From the NCBI GenBank assembly GCA_902781745.1, contig CACZKM010000002.1, positions 1-64,000 on the forward strand: 64,000 nucleotides of DNA. Direction: 5' to 3'. The stretch comes from Oscillospiraceae bacterium (GTDB lineage Bacteria > Bacillota > Clostridia > Oscillospirales > Oscillospiraceae). The position numbers and the translations under genes were made by a program. The notes under the pieces are model-generated. The model searched no databases, was not told the origin of the DNA, and was given only the letters and a program-made list of their open reading frames with translations. Shown here in pieces: positions 8,024 to 16,968 of the stretch; the stretch's first letter is position 1, and each line of letters starts with the position of its first letter.

Positions 8024-9376
8024 ATGATGAGACAACGATTGCTTGCCGGGCTCCTGGCCCTGGTCCTCCTCACCGGTCTGACCACCCCCGCGTCGGCGGC
8101 GGGGCTCCCCTTCCGGGATGTGCCCGCCGGCAGTTGGTTCTATGCCTCGGTGGCCGACCTCTACAACAGGAAGCTGGTCAGCGGCTACGACGCCTACACC
8201 TTCCTCCCCGACGGCACCGTCACCCTGGGGGAGGCCCTGAAGCTCATTCTCCTGGCATCGGGCTACGGGGCCCAGAGCCCGGTGGACGGCCACTGGGCCA
8301 GCGGCTACTTCAAGCTGGCCAAGAACAAGGGGCTCCTGCCTGCCGGGCGGTTCAACACCCTGAACTCCACCATCAACCGCACCCAGATCGCGGAGCTGGC
8401 CTCCAAGGCCCTGGGTCTGAGCCGGACCAAGAGCATCCAGCCCTTTTCGGACTCGGCCAACAGCTACGCCCTCATCGCCTATGACAACGGCATTTTCCAG
8501 GGCCAGGTGGACGGGAACAAGCTCCTCTTCAAGCCCAACGACACCATTACCCGGGCGGAGATGAGCGCTGTGACCTGCCGGGTCCTCCAGAAGAAGGGGA
8601 CGGGAACCGGAGGGACTGCCGCGTCCGCGGGAAAGACCGGCGGGACCTACATCCAGTTCGCAGGGACCAAGGTGTATGTCAACGAGGACATCCCCAAGAA
8701 CCCCTACGACCCCAACCTGTTCAAGTTCAATGGCCACGGCTATCTGACCTATGACGACAAGACCTACACCTGCCGGGTGGGGGTGGACGTGTCCAAGTAC
8801 CAGGGGACCATCGACTGGGCCAAGGTGAAGGCCTCCGGGGTGGACTTCGCCATCCTCCGGCTGGGCTACCGGGGCTACGGCACCGGGGCCCTGGCCCTGG
8901 ACTCCACCTTCTACACCAACCTGAAGAACGCCCAGGCGGCGGGGGTCCAGGTGGGGGTGTACTTCTTCTCCCAGGCCATCACCCCGGCAGAGGCAGTGGA
9001 GGAGGCGGATTTCTGCGTCAACGCCCTGAAGGGGTATCAGATCACCTACCCCATCGTCTATGACTGGGAGCCCTACGCCGAGAGCGTGGGGGCCCGGACC
9101 AACGGCCTGGACGACGCCACCCTGACAGCCTGCACCAAGGCCTTCCTGGACCGAGTGAAGGCCTGGGGATACACGCCCATGGTCTACTCCAACCCCACGT
9201 ATTTCTATCTCCATCTGGACATGAACCAGCTCACGGGGTATCAGATCTGGCTGGCCCATTATGTATCCATGACGAATTTCTACTATCAGTACAACATCTG
9301 GCAGTACGCCTACTCCGGGTCGGTACCCGGGATCAGCGGGAATGTGGATCTGAATATTCAGCTTGTGAAGAAATGA
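8024..9376 (+). CDS. SLH-domain GH25 lysozyme-like muramidase
   Basis: 450 residues: signal peptide (1-26, ending ASAA), SLH modules (about 29-190: PFRDVPAGSWFY, ITRAEMSAVTCR), a Gly/Thr linker (190-207), then a GH25 domain (251-450). Key residues GVDVSKYQG with Asp255 and YDWEP with Asp347/Glu349 match the GH25 catalytic DXE pattern, so it should cleave the MurNAc-GlcNAc bond of peptidoglycan while bound to the wall through SLH. The start is the first of two ATGs, 7 bases after GAGG. It has its own strong promoter and terminator and is monocistronic. A role in wall turnover is inferred. Confidence 0.9.
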   Translation: MMRQRLLAGLLALVLLTGLTTPASAAGLPFRDVPAGSWFYASVADLYNRKLVSGYDAYTFLPDGTVTLGEALKLILLASGYGAQSPVDGHWASGYFKLAKNKGLLPAGRFNTLNSTINRTQIAELASKALGLSRTKSIQPFSDSANSYALIAYDNGIFQGQVDGNKLLFKPNDTITRAEMSAVTCRVLQKKGTGTGGTAASAGKTGGTYIQFAGTKVYVNEDIPKNPYDPNLFKFNGHGYLTYDDKTYTCRVGVDVSKYQGTIDWAKVKASGVDFAILRLGYRGYGTGALALDSTFYTNLKNAQAAGVQVGVYFFSQAITPAEAVEEADFCVNALKGYQITYPIVYDWEPYAESVGARTNGLDDATLTACTKAFLDRVKAWGYTPMVYSNPTYFYLHLDMNQLTGYQIWLAHYVSMTNFYYQYNIWQYAYSGSVPGISGNVDLNIQLVKK

Positions 9377-9378
9377 GC

Positions 9379-9413
9379 AAAGGACCTCCGCGGGAGCGGA
9401 GGTCCTTTCTTTC
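9379..9413 (+). terminator. Intrinsic terminator of the GH25 gene
   Basis: Perfect 13-bp stem AAAGGACCTCCGC / GCGGAGGTCCTTT with a 4-base loop, followed by CTTTC, three bases after the stop codon. Confidence 0.88.
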
Positions 9414-9553
9414 GACTGTGGTGAATATGGGAGTATTATGCTCCGGGATATATATGCCCAAGAGAGACATGGCGTCAAGCTATGCTTTGTATTTTCTGAT
9501 ACTCGCACGCGGCGGCGTTGAAAACGGACGGAAAATCTGGTAGGATAGACCCG

Positions 9554-10393
9554 TCAGCGGGCGGCGGCCAGGGCCACGGCGCCGCCGCCGGTGTGGCAGC
9601 AGATGCTCAGCGGCAGGGGCCAAAGCTCCACTGCACGGTCCGGGAAAGCGGCGCGGACTTCCTCCGCCCAGGCCGCGCCCAGAGCCGGGTCCCCGGAGTA
9701 GACGGCGAACAGTGCGGTCTCCTCGCCGGACAGAGGACCGGCCAGGTCGGCCTCCATGGTCCGGAGCATGGTCTCCTTGGCGTGCCGGAGCCCTCGGGTC
9801 TTGCGAAAGGCGTCCAGCTTGCCGCCGTCGATCCGCAGCACCGGCTTGATGTGGAGGATGGAGGCCATGGCCGCCGCTGCAGGGGTCACCCGTCCGCCGC
9901 GCTTCAGGGGCTCCAGGGTGTCCAGGGCGATGTAGATGGAGGCCTCCTGGCGGCGGGCCTCCAGCCGGGCGGCGATCTCCTCCGCCGGGACTCCCTCCTC
10001 TGCCAGCCGACGGGCCACCCGCACCGATTGGAGCAGGGTCACGGAGATTCGCCGCAGGTCGGGAACCAGTACCCGGCCGCTGTAGTCACCGGCCAGGGTC
10101 CGGGCGGTCTCCCAGCTCCCGCTCAGCCCCGAGGACATGGGCAGGTGGATGACGTGCTCGTGGTCCTCCAGCAGACGGTCCCAGAGGGCGGTGACGTCTC
10201 CCGGCGCGGGCTGAGAGGTTGACACCGCTGACCCGGCGGCCAGGGCTTCGAACAGGTCCGGCCCCGGCCGGTCCTCCTGGTAGAGGGTCCCGTCGATGGA
10301 GTAGGGCATGGGCAGAAGCCAGACGCCCAGGTCTGCGGCCTGGGCGGCGTTGAGGCCGCTGTTGGTGTCGGTGACGATGGCGGTGGTTTGCAT
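9554..10393 (-). CDS. DegV family fatty-acid-binding protein
   Basis: 279 residues from the ATG at 10391-10393 (the frame opens further upstream through the promoter, which is rejected). DegV motifs are present: IVTDTNSGL at the N-terminus, VSTSQPAPGD, and HLPMSSGLSGSW near residue 110, which line the fatty-acid pocket; then LKRGGRVTP and HIKPVLRIDGGK. In Firmicutes such proteins (FakB) present acyl chains to the kinase FakA; no fakA is present here. It is divergent from a TetR gene and its promoter carries a perfect palindrome, so repression by that TetR is likely. Confidence 0.88.
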   Translation of the reverse strand: MQTTAIVTDTNSGLNAAQAADLGVWLLPMPYSIDGTLYQEDRPGPDLFEALAAGSAVSTSQPAPGDVTALWDRLLEDHEHVIHLPMSSGLSGSWETARTLAGDYSGRVLVPDLRRISVTLLQSVRVARRLAEEGVPAEEIAARLEARRQEASIYIALDTLEPLKRGGRVTPAAAAMASILHIKPVLRIDGGKLDAFRKTRGLRHAKETMLRTMEADLAGPLSGEETALFAVYSGDPALGAAWAEEVRAAFPDRAVELWPLPLSICCHTGGGAVALAAAR

Positions 10394-10453
10394 GGAGTGG
10401 ACCTTCTTTCTCTTTCTGCGGCAATCAGCTAATGCTGCGGGGGATGGAGTGAC

Positions 10454-10472
10454 TTTAGAATGCGATTCTAAA
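10454..10472. promoter_or_regulatory. TetR-type operator between degV and tetR
   Basis: Perfect 19-bp palindrome TTTAGAATGCGATTCTAAA (8-bp arms, 3-base centre), lying just downstream of the degV -10 box at the expected start of transcription. Confidence 0.75.
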
Positions 10473-10476
10473 TTGG

Positions 10477-10505
10477 ATATTACCACAGAATTCCTCTGAT
10501 GGCAA
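10477..10505 (-). promoter_or_regulatory. Promoter of degV
   Basis: Minus strand TTGCCA (complement 10500-10505), 17-base spacer, TAATAT (complement 10477-10482). The palindrome at 10454-10472 covers the start site. Confidence 0.75.
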
Positions 10506-10568
10506 GGGGAAATTGCCTGCGGGCGGATGCCGCGAAATCAATCGGAAGGATCAACGAGGTGATGCTCT

Positions 10569-11153
10569 GTGAAGCGCGTTTCCTATCAGCGGTCCAAGGA
10601 GACCAAGCGAAAGCTCCTGGACGCCGTTATTGCCCTGGCCCGGCGGCAGTCCTACGAGACCATCACGGTTCAGGCTATCTGCCGGGAGGCAGGGGTGTCC
10701 GTGGGGTCCTTTTACCACCAGTTCGGCTCCAAGGACGAGCTGGTCCTGGCAGCCTGCGAGAAGGTGGACGGTCTGCTCACCGATGAGATGGCCCAGTCTC
10801 TGGACAGCCTGCCTCCCCTGGAGGCCATAGACGCCCTGATCCGGCGGTACGTGGCCTTCATCCGAGACCTGGGGCCGATGCTGGGAGAGTATTACCGGGT
10901 GCTGCTGGAGCATCCCAACCGCGTTTTCCGGGACGGGACCCAGCGGTTCGGACGGGAATTCCGGGCGCTGCTGGAGCGGGCCATTTCGGCGGGGGACCTG
11001 GTCACGGACCAGGAGGCCGAGGCCCTCACCGAGGTGGGCCTGCGGCTGCTGAGAGGGACCTTTATGGACTGGCTGATCCGGGGCTGCACCTTCGATCTGG
11101 AGGCGGCCTACACCCGGGGCTTCAACGCCTTTTTGCGGTATGCCCGGGGATGA
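10569..11153 (+). CDS. TetR/AcrR family transcriptional regulator
   Basis: 194 residues with a GTG start placed by GAGGTG seven bases upstream. The N-terminal TetR DNA-binding domain (about 12-58: LLDAVIALARR, ITVQAICREAGVSVGSFYHQ) is followed by an all-helical ligand domain. The gene diverges from degV with a perfect palindrome between them, so it probably represses degV and itself, perhaps in response to an acyl ligand (inference from the DegV neighbour). Confidence 0.88.
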   Translation: MKRVSYQRSKETKRKLLDAVIALARRQSYETITVQAICREAGVSVGSFYHQFGSKDELVLAACEKVDGLLTDEMAQSLDSLPPLEAIDALIRRYVAFIRDLGPMLGEYYRVLLEHPNRVFRDGTQRFGREFRALLERAISAGDLVTDQEAEALTEVGLRLLRGTFMDWLIRGCTFDLEAAYTRGFNAFLRYARG

Positions 11154-11340
11154 GGCCGGCAGTTCCTGCGGGAGCAGGCGGGGACCGAGCCCATTACCTC
11201 CATGTGCAGGAGCTCATCCGGCAGGACGCTGTCGAACGCTTTGTAAGAGCATGCAGCGGTACGATCAAGCCCGACGATCCTTTGTCAAACTGCAAGGTCA
11301 TACCGCTGTTAATTATTAAGGTTATGTTTTTGAACAAAGA

Positions 11341-11371
11341 AAAAAGGAACGGCGTTGGTGCCGTTCCTTTT
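11341..11371 (-). terminator. Terminator of the left tRNA-Ala remnant
   Basis: Hairpin AAAAGGAACGGC / GCCGTTCCTTTT with a run of A/T on each side, directly past the 3' end of the tRNA remnant. It is probably the original terminator of the host tRNA-Ala gene. The 190 bases to its left (11154-11340) hold no gene I can support. Confidence 0.7.
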
Positions 11372-11374
11372 CGG

Positions 11375-11502
<128 letters not shown>

Positions 11503-11738
11503 CGGCGTTTCAATGATCAGTCCGATCTGAATCGTGATTGGGAAGCATCCCATTTCGTCGGATACCGAATAAATCACTTTTACCAGGTCAAATTTTCAAA
11601 AGCATACTGCAAAGTTGCCTTTGCATGTCGAGCCTCAATCTCCAATTTACAGGGATACCTTACAGAGACACCTTACTGGGATGACAAAAGATTATCGTGA
11701 ATCTGACCTGCAAAAGGGATCGACTTTCAAATAGACGA

Positions 11739-13001
11739 TTACGAACCGACAGACTCCTTCCTGCCTCCATAGAACACTTCCTGCTCAATGGTGACGCCCA
11801 GTCTCAAAATCGTCTGTATTACATCAGAAAATAACGGATACCGATTATCCTCCCACACCTTTTGCAGCCGATCCAGATACGCCTGCGGGCGGTCAAGCCC
11901 TTGCTGATAAAACCGCTTCACATCATCCGCCGACATCCGCATCGGCATCAGCCTTGGGATACTATCCTGCAGCTGCGCAAACATCTGAAATCCGCCTAGA
12001 TCAATATCTCCCCAGAAAAAGGCCCCCACATCCCTTCCCAAATCTCGCCCCAGGATCTGGAACAGCTGTCGTTTCGTCGGGCTGAGAAATCCCCCCTGGT
12101 AGACCGCCAAAGTGTCCGGGGTGATTTCTGATTGGATGTATTCATCATAATTCGTTTTGTTTTCAATAAAAACAATTTGACGGATCTCGTTCAGGTTAAC
12201 AGCCCGTAAATGCTCCACCTGCGTACTGGGCAGCGCAATTCCCAGGGGATAAAACGGAGAGAGATCGACCACCCCGGACTCCATTTGGAGCAGGCATCGT
12301 CCTGACAGCTCATAGAGCTCCGGTCTGGCATAGATGCCCAGATAAGCCAATTGATCCCGCTGGCTCAGCTCCTGCTCCTCGCAGAGCGCGGAAAGTCCGT
12401 CGTCATACTTCCGCGCCAGACGCAGAAACTCGCTCTGATAGGTCCGCTCAAACTCTTTGCTGTTTTGGAAGCACCGTATGCTGAATGCGCGCACTGTGAT
12501 TGTATTGCCCTGAAGTGAATCATAGCATCGAAGTGCTGTTACCAGACCGCTGAAAAAGGAGAGTTCGTCCTTACAGTAACCGGGGACCTGATATGTCTCC
12601 GCAGCTTGCCGGCAGACAGCCTCCTTCCAACGTATGACCCAAGACGCGGACACTTCCTTAAGCCCGGCTTCGACCACTGCGACCACAGTTTGCGCCCTCT
12701 CTCGAGGATGCTGCCGTCCAGCCAGCGCATAGGCCTCCGTTACAGAATCCAAAACAAGACTGACAGAAGAGAGCACAACTCCCGGCACGCGCCATGACAG
12801 TGATACGATCCCCCTTCGTTCCAGTGCCACTGCGGCTGCGTTGTAGGCGTCCCGAACGGAGGCGTTTTCATACTCATACTCCGGAAAGTCTCTTTTTTCA
12901 GCTCGAAGCATCACGCGGCGATGAGACCGTCCGGGCTGCAGCAGGTGCATACTTTTCTCATACTTTTGCAGAAGATGATCCAGAATTACTTCTCGTTCCA
13001 T
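11739..13001 (-). CDS. jetD: Wadjet nuclease subunit JetD
   Basis: 420 residues, last gene of the operon, overlapping jetC by 16 bases. JetD is the TOPRIM-fold nuclease of Wadjet that cuts circular plasmid DNA after loop extrusion by JetABC. The N-terminal half fits the DUF3322 arm; the C-terminal half (DUF2220) has VFIENKTNYDEY with Glu280 and GDIDLGGF with Asp332 and Asp334, the metal-binding positions of the TOPRIM-like centre. All these acidic residues are intact, so the enzyme should be active. Confidence 0.9.
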   Translation of the reverse strand: MEREVILDHLLQKYEKSMHLLQPGRSHRRVMLRAEKRDFPEYEYENASVRDAYNAAAVALERRGIVSLSWRVPGVVLSSVSLVLDSVTEAYALAGRQHPRERAQTVVAVVEAGLKEVSASWVIRWKEAVCRQAAETYQVPGYCKDELSFFSGLVTALRCYDSLQGNTITVRAFSIRCFQNSKEFERTYQSEFLRLARKYDDGLSALCEEQELSQRDQLAYLGIYARPELYELSGRCLLQMESGVVDLSPFYPLGIALPSTQVEHLRAVNLNEIRQIVFIENKTNYDEYIQSEITPDTLAVYQGGFLSPTKRQLFQILGRDLGRDVGAFFWGDIDLGGFQMFAQLQDSIPRLMPMRMSADDVKRFYQQGLDRPQAYLDRLQKVWEDNRYPLFSDVIQTILRLGVTIEQEVFYGGRKESVGS

Positions 13002-16000
13002 GTTTCCGCAGCCTCCTTGGTATAGGGAAGAACAAACATCTCATATCCACGTTTTCCCACCAGAAGGGTCCGGTCTGCCTGGGGCGCGATGTCCGCCAGC
13101 TTCTCCGGCGGCGTGCATACGATGGCCTGGAGACCCATTTTCCGCAAAAGCCGGACGCTTTCGATGATACGATCGCTGTCCATCTTATTGAACGCCTCAT
13201 CGAACACCACCAGCCGCATGGTGTTGTTGGCGGCGCTGGACAGATTATTGACCTGATAGAGCTGGGCAAAAGAGGCCAGGACGGCAATGTAAAACGGAGT
13301 CTGCGTTTCACCGCCTGACTTAGTATGCAGCGATTTGGATAAAAGCTGCTTGTTCCCGTTCTGGTCTGTCGTCTCCAGGTCAAAGCGAAGATAGGTCCGG
13401 AAATCTGTGTATCGCTCGATATTCTGCTGCAGCTCGCTCTGCTTCCGGGCATTGAGCTGTGTATCGTCCGAGGTTGCGATCCGACTGAACAGCTCCTCGA
13501 TCCTTGGCCCGTACTTCTGCTGAAAGGGAAGGGCAAAGAGTCCGCCTTCTCCCTCCATCAGCTCCGGGGCCATGATCATATCATAGTATTCAATATAGTC
13601 AGGATTACGCTCCACGAGAAAACGATACCGGTCGGTCCCGAACTGTCCATGCTTCAACACCTTGTTGAGGTCGTCAACCTGCTTTCGCACCTGATCGATA
13701 CTGGACTTCAATTTGGCCAGGAAATCGTTTTGGAACTGCTCCATAGCGCTTTCCTTTGCCCGTTTGATCTTTTCCCGGTATTTCGGCAGCTCGCTTTCCT
13801 CCAGCCGTCTCTGTTCCTCGGAAAACTCCCTGTTATCCATCGCTTCGACCAGAAAAGCACACGGCTGAAAGGCACGGACATAATCCTCACGGGCCTTGAG
13901 CAGACTGTTTCGGGTATGATCGACCTCTCGCCGCGTCCGCTCCAGTTGATCTCCAAAGTTTTTCGCCACAATCTCTGCATTACCCAATCGGGAAAGCTCC
14001 TGGGCATACCGGGGAAGTCCGGTTTCCTGCTGAAAGGCCGCTGAAAACTCTTCCGAAATAAAGTCTTCCTTTTCAATCAGCTTCTCATACAGCGCCGGAA
14101 TGATTTCCTCCTCCAGTTGTTTTCTTCGCCCCTCGATACGGCCTTTTTCCATACTTGCGTCTAATGCATCCTGTTCGATCCGCCGAAGCTCTCGCTCAGC
14201 CTGCTGAAGCTGTTCGTTGATATCCAGCAGCCACCCCAAGTCCAGTCGGGACAGATCCTCTTCGAGCGCGTCCACTTCCCGCGCGATCTCATATCCGCGT
14301 CGGCGGTCCTCTTTGCGGTCAGGGATCTCTCCCCGGATGAACCGCTCGGTAAACAGGGACTCCCTGCTTTTTTGCCTGTTCAGCATCTCCGCCACAGGCT
14401 GCATCGTTTGGATCGCTTTCTCGCATTCGGACAGTCGTTCCTCCGCCTGTCGAATCCGCAGCGCAACGGCTTTCTGTCCGATAAAAGCGTCCTCCATCTG
14501 CGCCCGGGGCAGAGGCCGGAGCACATACCCTCGGTACAGCATTCCGTCTGCGGTCAGGGCCGTCCTGTGCCTGCGAAGCTGGCTGACGTGGGAAACGCAG
14601 ACCACCCGGCCCAGCAGATAATCCACATAGCTTCTTGCAAGCTCGTTTTTTGTCACGATCTTTCTTGCCAGACTGTCATCCCAGGAGACGAGTTTTTCCT
14701 TTTCCCGGAGTTTTTCTATGTCCACCAGACCGAAGGATTTCCCGCCAAACTGCCTTTTGATACGCTCATAAAGGGATGCCGCCTGTTCGTAGGCATCGAT
14801 TGGAACCAGCAGATGAAACTTCTGGGTATTGAGATACCCCTCCACTGCGCCTCTCCACTGCTCCTCTCCGTCGGCCAACTCCAGAACATCCGCCAAAACG
14901 TGAATGGTGACCACCCGTCCCAGTTTTTTCGTCAGCTCAGCTTGCAGTATCCTGCGCAGCTCCAGCAACCCCTGGGGGTAGTCCTTTACATTTCGCCGCA
15001 AGCCGGCCAGGTCTCCCTCCAGCCTGTCCTTTTCTTTTTTCTGCTCTGAGAGCTGCGTCTCAACAAGATACGCTGCTGCCCTCGCGGCATCCAAAAACCG
15101 GACCGCCGCCGCATTGGCTTGCGTAAACAGCGCTTCTTCCCCTGCAAACACCTCAGAGGTGCAGTCGCAGAAAGGCAGATAGGCTCTGTTGAGTTCTCCA
15201 GCGGCCTCTGTCAATGGTTGGAGGGCCTCCTCCGCTTCCCATCCCAGGATCTCGTCGCTCACACGGCAGAGAGACTGCGCCTCCTTCTTGATGTCCATAG
15301 CGGTCCGTTCCAGTCGACCCGCCAACTCCTGCTGTTCTTTCGTCAGCCGCTCCCGCGCTTCCTTCAGCCGTTCCTGTTCTCTGTACACATCGCTGTTTGC
15401 GCGCGCGGCGTTCAGTTGGTCCCGCCGGAGCGTTTGCTGCTCCATGTCCCGTTTTAATCCAACCAATCGTGTATCAAGCGCCTCAAGCTGTCGCCCACAA
15501 TCCTGTTGCTCCAGCTCTCTCTGCTCGATCTTCCCCTGCGTATCCGCCTTTTCTGCCCAATGGACAAGAAACCGCTGCTGCTGAAACCGATCGGTTGCGG
15601 TTTGCCATTCGCGATACAACTGCGCGATCCGGGTCAGGTGCTCCAGCTTTTCCTCTTCCCGCTCCGCCATCTCCTCATGGCGTTTGTAGTTCCGGATATT
15701 CTGCTGCATCTCCTCAATATCCGGGCGCTCCTGGATATCACAGATGTTTTCCGTGATGAATTTCTGAATGTCTGTAATGGGCTGAAAGGAGACCGCTTTT
15801 TTCAACATTCGGAACGTCTGTTCTCTGTGTACGTTCCATTTGGCCAGCAGGTCAAGCCGGTACTGGCTCTGGGTGTCAAACATCTTTCCTCTGGCGTTGG
15901 GCAGTTCCTTCAGATACTTTCGAAGGGCGCTGATCTCCATCGGCACGCCCCCTCGTATAAACTGATCCTCCGGGATCACGCCGTTGTACATGAAAAACTG

Positions 16001-16366
16001 CTCCCGCCGGGTCCCGTCGCTCCGGCAGTCAAAAACAACACCGGTAACGAACCGCGTCCCGTTGATATCGTCCCAATACTCACAGGCGATATAGCTGGAA
16101 AAATCCTTCCCTTTCCGCGCATTAGGGTTATTCTCATCCCAGGCCGCCCGAAGATAGTCATCCAGCGTGCGCTGGGACTTGTCGTTGGCTGCTTTGTTGA
16201 AGTTTCTTGCGTTGGTCTCTCCCAGCAGGACGATCTGGAGGGCGTCAATGATGGTGGACTTTCCCGCGCCGTTTTTTCCCGTCAGGAAGTTCACGTCATC
16301 CAGCTCGATCATCTGCTTGGAAAAATACAGCCAGTTAATCAGCAGCAGACGCTTCAGCCTCTTCAT
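12986..16366 (-). CDS. jetC: Wadjet SMC-like ATPase JetC
   Basis: 1126 residues, the MukB-like SMC motor of Wadjet. Walker A GKNGAGKST is near residue 30, long coiled coils span about 230-480 and 620-880 around a hinge-like centre, the ABC signature SGGE is at 1017-1020 and Walker B LVVFDE at 1052-1057. It dimerises, binds the JetA kleisin and JetB, and extrudes DNA loops to sense small circular plasmids. The start is inside the end of jetB (32-bp overlap), indicating translational coupling. Confidence 0.93.
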   Translation of the reverse strand: MKRLKRLLLINWLYFSKQMIELDDVNFLTGKNGAGKSTIIDALQIVLLGETNARNFNKAANDKSQRTLDDYLRAAWDENNPNARKGKDFSSYIACEYWDDINGTRFVTGVVFDCRSDGTRREQFFMYNGVIPEDQFIRGGVPMEISALRKYLKELPNARGKMFDTQSQYRLDLLAKWNVHREQTFRMLKKAVSFQPITDIQKFITENICDIQERPDIEEMQQNIRNYKRHEEMAEREEEKLEHLTRIAQLYREWQTATDRFQQQRFLVHWAEKADTQGKIEQRELEQQDCGRQLEALDTRLVGLKRDMEQQTLRRDQLNAARANSDVYREQERLKEARERLTKEQQELAGRLERTAMDIKKEAQSLCRVSDEILGWEAEEALQPLTEAAGELNRAYLPFCDCTSEVFAGEEALFTQANAAAVRFLDAARAAAYLVETQLSEQKKEKDRLEGDLAGLRRNVKDYPQGLLELRRILQAELTKKLGRVVTIHVLADVLELADGEEQWRGAVEGYLNTQKFHLLVPIDAYEQAASLYERIKRQFGGKSFGLVDIEKLREKEKLVSWDDSLARKIVTKNELARSYVDYLLGRVVCVSHVSQLRRHRTALTADGMLYRGYVLRPLPRAQMEDAFIGQKAVALRIRQAEERLSECEKAIQTMQPVAEMLNRQKSRESLFTERFIRGEIPDRKEDRRRGYEIAREVDALEEDLSRLDLGWLLDINEQLQQAERELRRIEQDALDASMEKGRIEGRRKQLEEEIIPALYEKLIEKEDFISEEFSAAFQQETGLPRYAQELSRLGNAEIVAKNFGDQLERTRREVDHTRNSLLKAREDYVRAFQPCAFLVEAMDNREFSEEQRRLEESELPKYREKIKRAKESAMEQFQNDFLAKLKSSIDQVRKQVDDLNKVLKHGQFGTDRYRFLVERNPDYIEYYDMIMAPELMEGEGGLFALPFQQKYGPRIEELFSRIATSDDTQLNARKQSELQQNIERYTDFRTYLRFDLETTDQNGNKQLLSKSLHTKSGGETQTPFYIAVLASFAQLYQVNNLSSAANNTMRLVVFDEAFNKMDSDRIIESVRLLRKMGLQAIVCTPPEKLADIAPQADRTLLVGKRGYEMFVLPYTKEAAETWNEK

Positions 16367-16967
16367 CGTCCTCTTCCTCCTTCCTCAGCGCGTCGACCAC
16401 CGCTTTGAGCTTTTCGCCGGAAACCGCAGTCAGGATCGTAGGCAGGATGGCAAACTTACAGCTCATCTGATTGAACTTTCCCTCGATCCGTTGTAGGATG
16501 CTGTGGTTCTCCAGCATCGTCAAGGCTCTTTTGACCTCATCCATATTGGGCCGGGTGGACAGGATCGCGTAATCGGTGACGATCTTCTCCAAAAGCTCCT
16601 GGGTAGTACAGACTGCGTCCCGCTCCAGCCCAAGCATCTCCTGGTTTTCCTGGTAAATCATACGCAGCGCCAGAAGAATGGCGGTTTGTGCTTTATTGAG
16701 TGTCAGCCGGTTGACCTCGTCCTTGCTAATCACATAGAAATAGCCATTGTAGTCATCCCGGTACAGGTCCCAGTCCAGCAGAGAAAGATAGTCTCGTACA
16801 ATTTCATAATGAATAGAGAGAAACGTGTAGTCCGGATTGTTGACACGACCCTTGCCCATCTGATAATTGGTCCGGAAAACAAAGGTCCGATTCAGCAGAT
16901 AGTTGCAGACCTTTTTGAACTGTTCCAGCTCTTTCTGGGAGAGTTCCTCGATCCTGTGGAGATCCAT
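16335..16967 (-). CDS. jetB: Wadjet subunit JetB (DUF4194)
   Basis: 210 residues from the ATG at 16965-16967, preceded by GAGGGGAAA; the longer in-frame opening lies inside jetA and is rejected. The protein has the winged-helix DUF4194 pattern of JetB, the KITE/MukE-like partner of the JetA kleisin (recognisable stretch LLNRTFVFRTNYQMGKGR, ending with an acidic tail). It starts one base after the jetA stop. Confidence 0.88.
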   Translation of the reverse strand: MDLHRIEELSQKELEQFKKVCNYLLNRTFVFRTNYQMGKGRVNNPDYTFLSIHYEIVRDYLSLLDWDLYRDDYNGYFYVISKDEVNRLTLNKAQTAILLALRMIYQENQEMLGLERDAVCTTQELLEKIVTDYAILSTRPNMDEVKRALTMLENHSILQRIEGKFNQMSCKFAILPTILTAVSGEKLKAVVDALRKEEEDDEEAEASAAD

Positions 16968-16968
16968 C

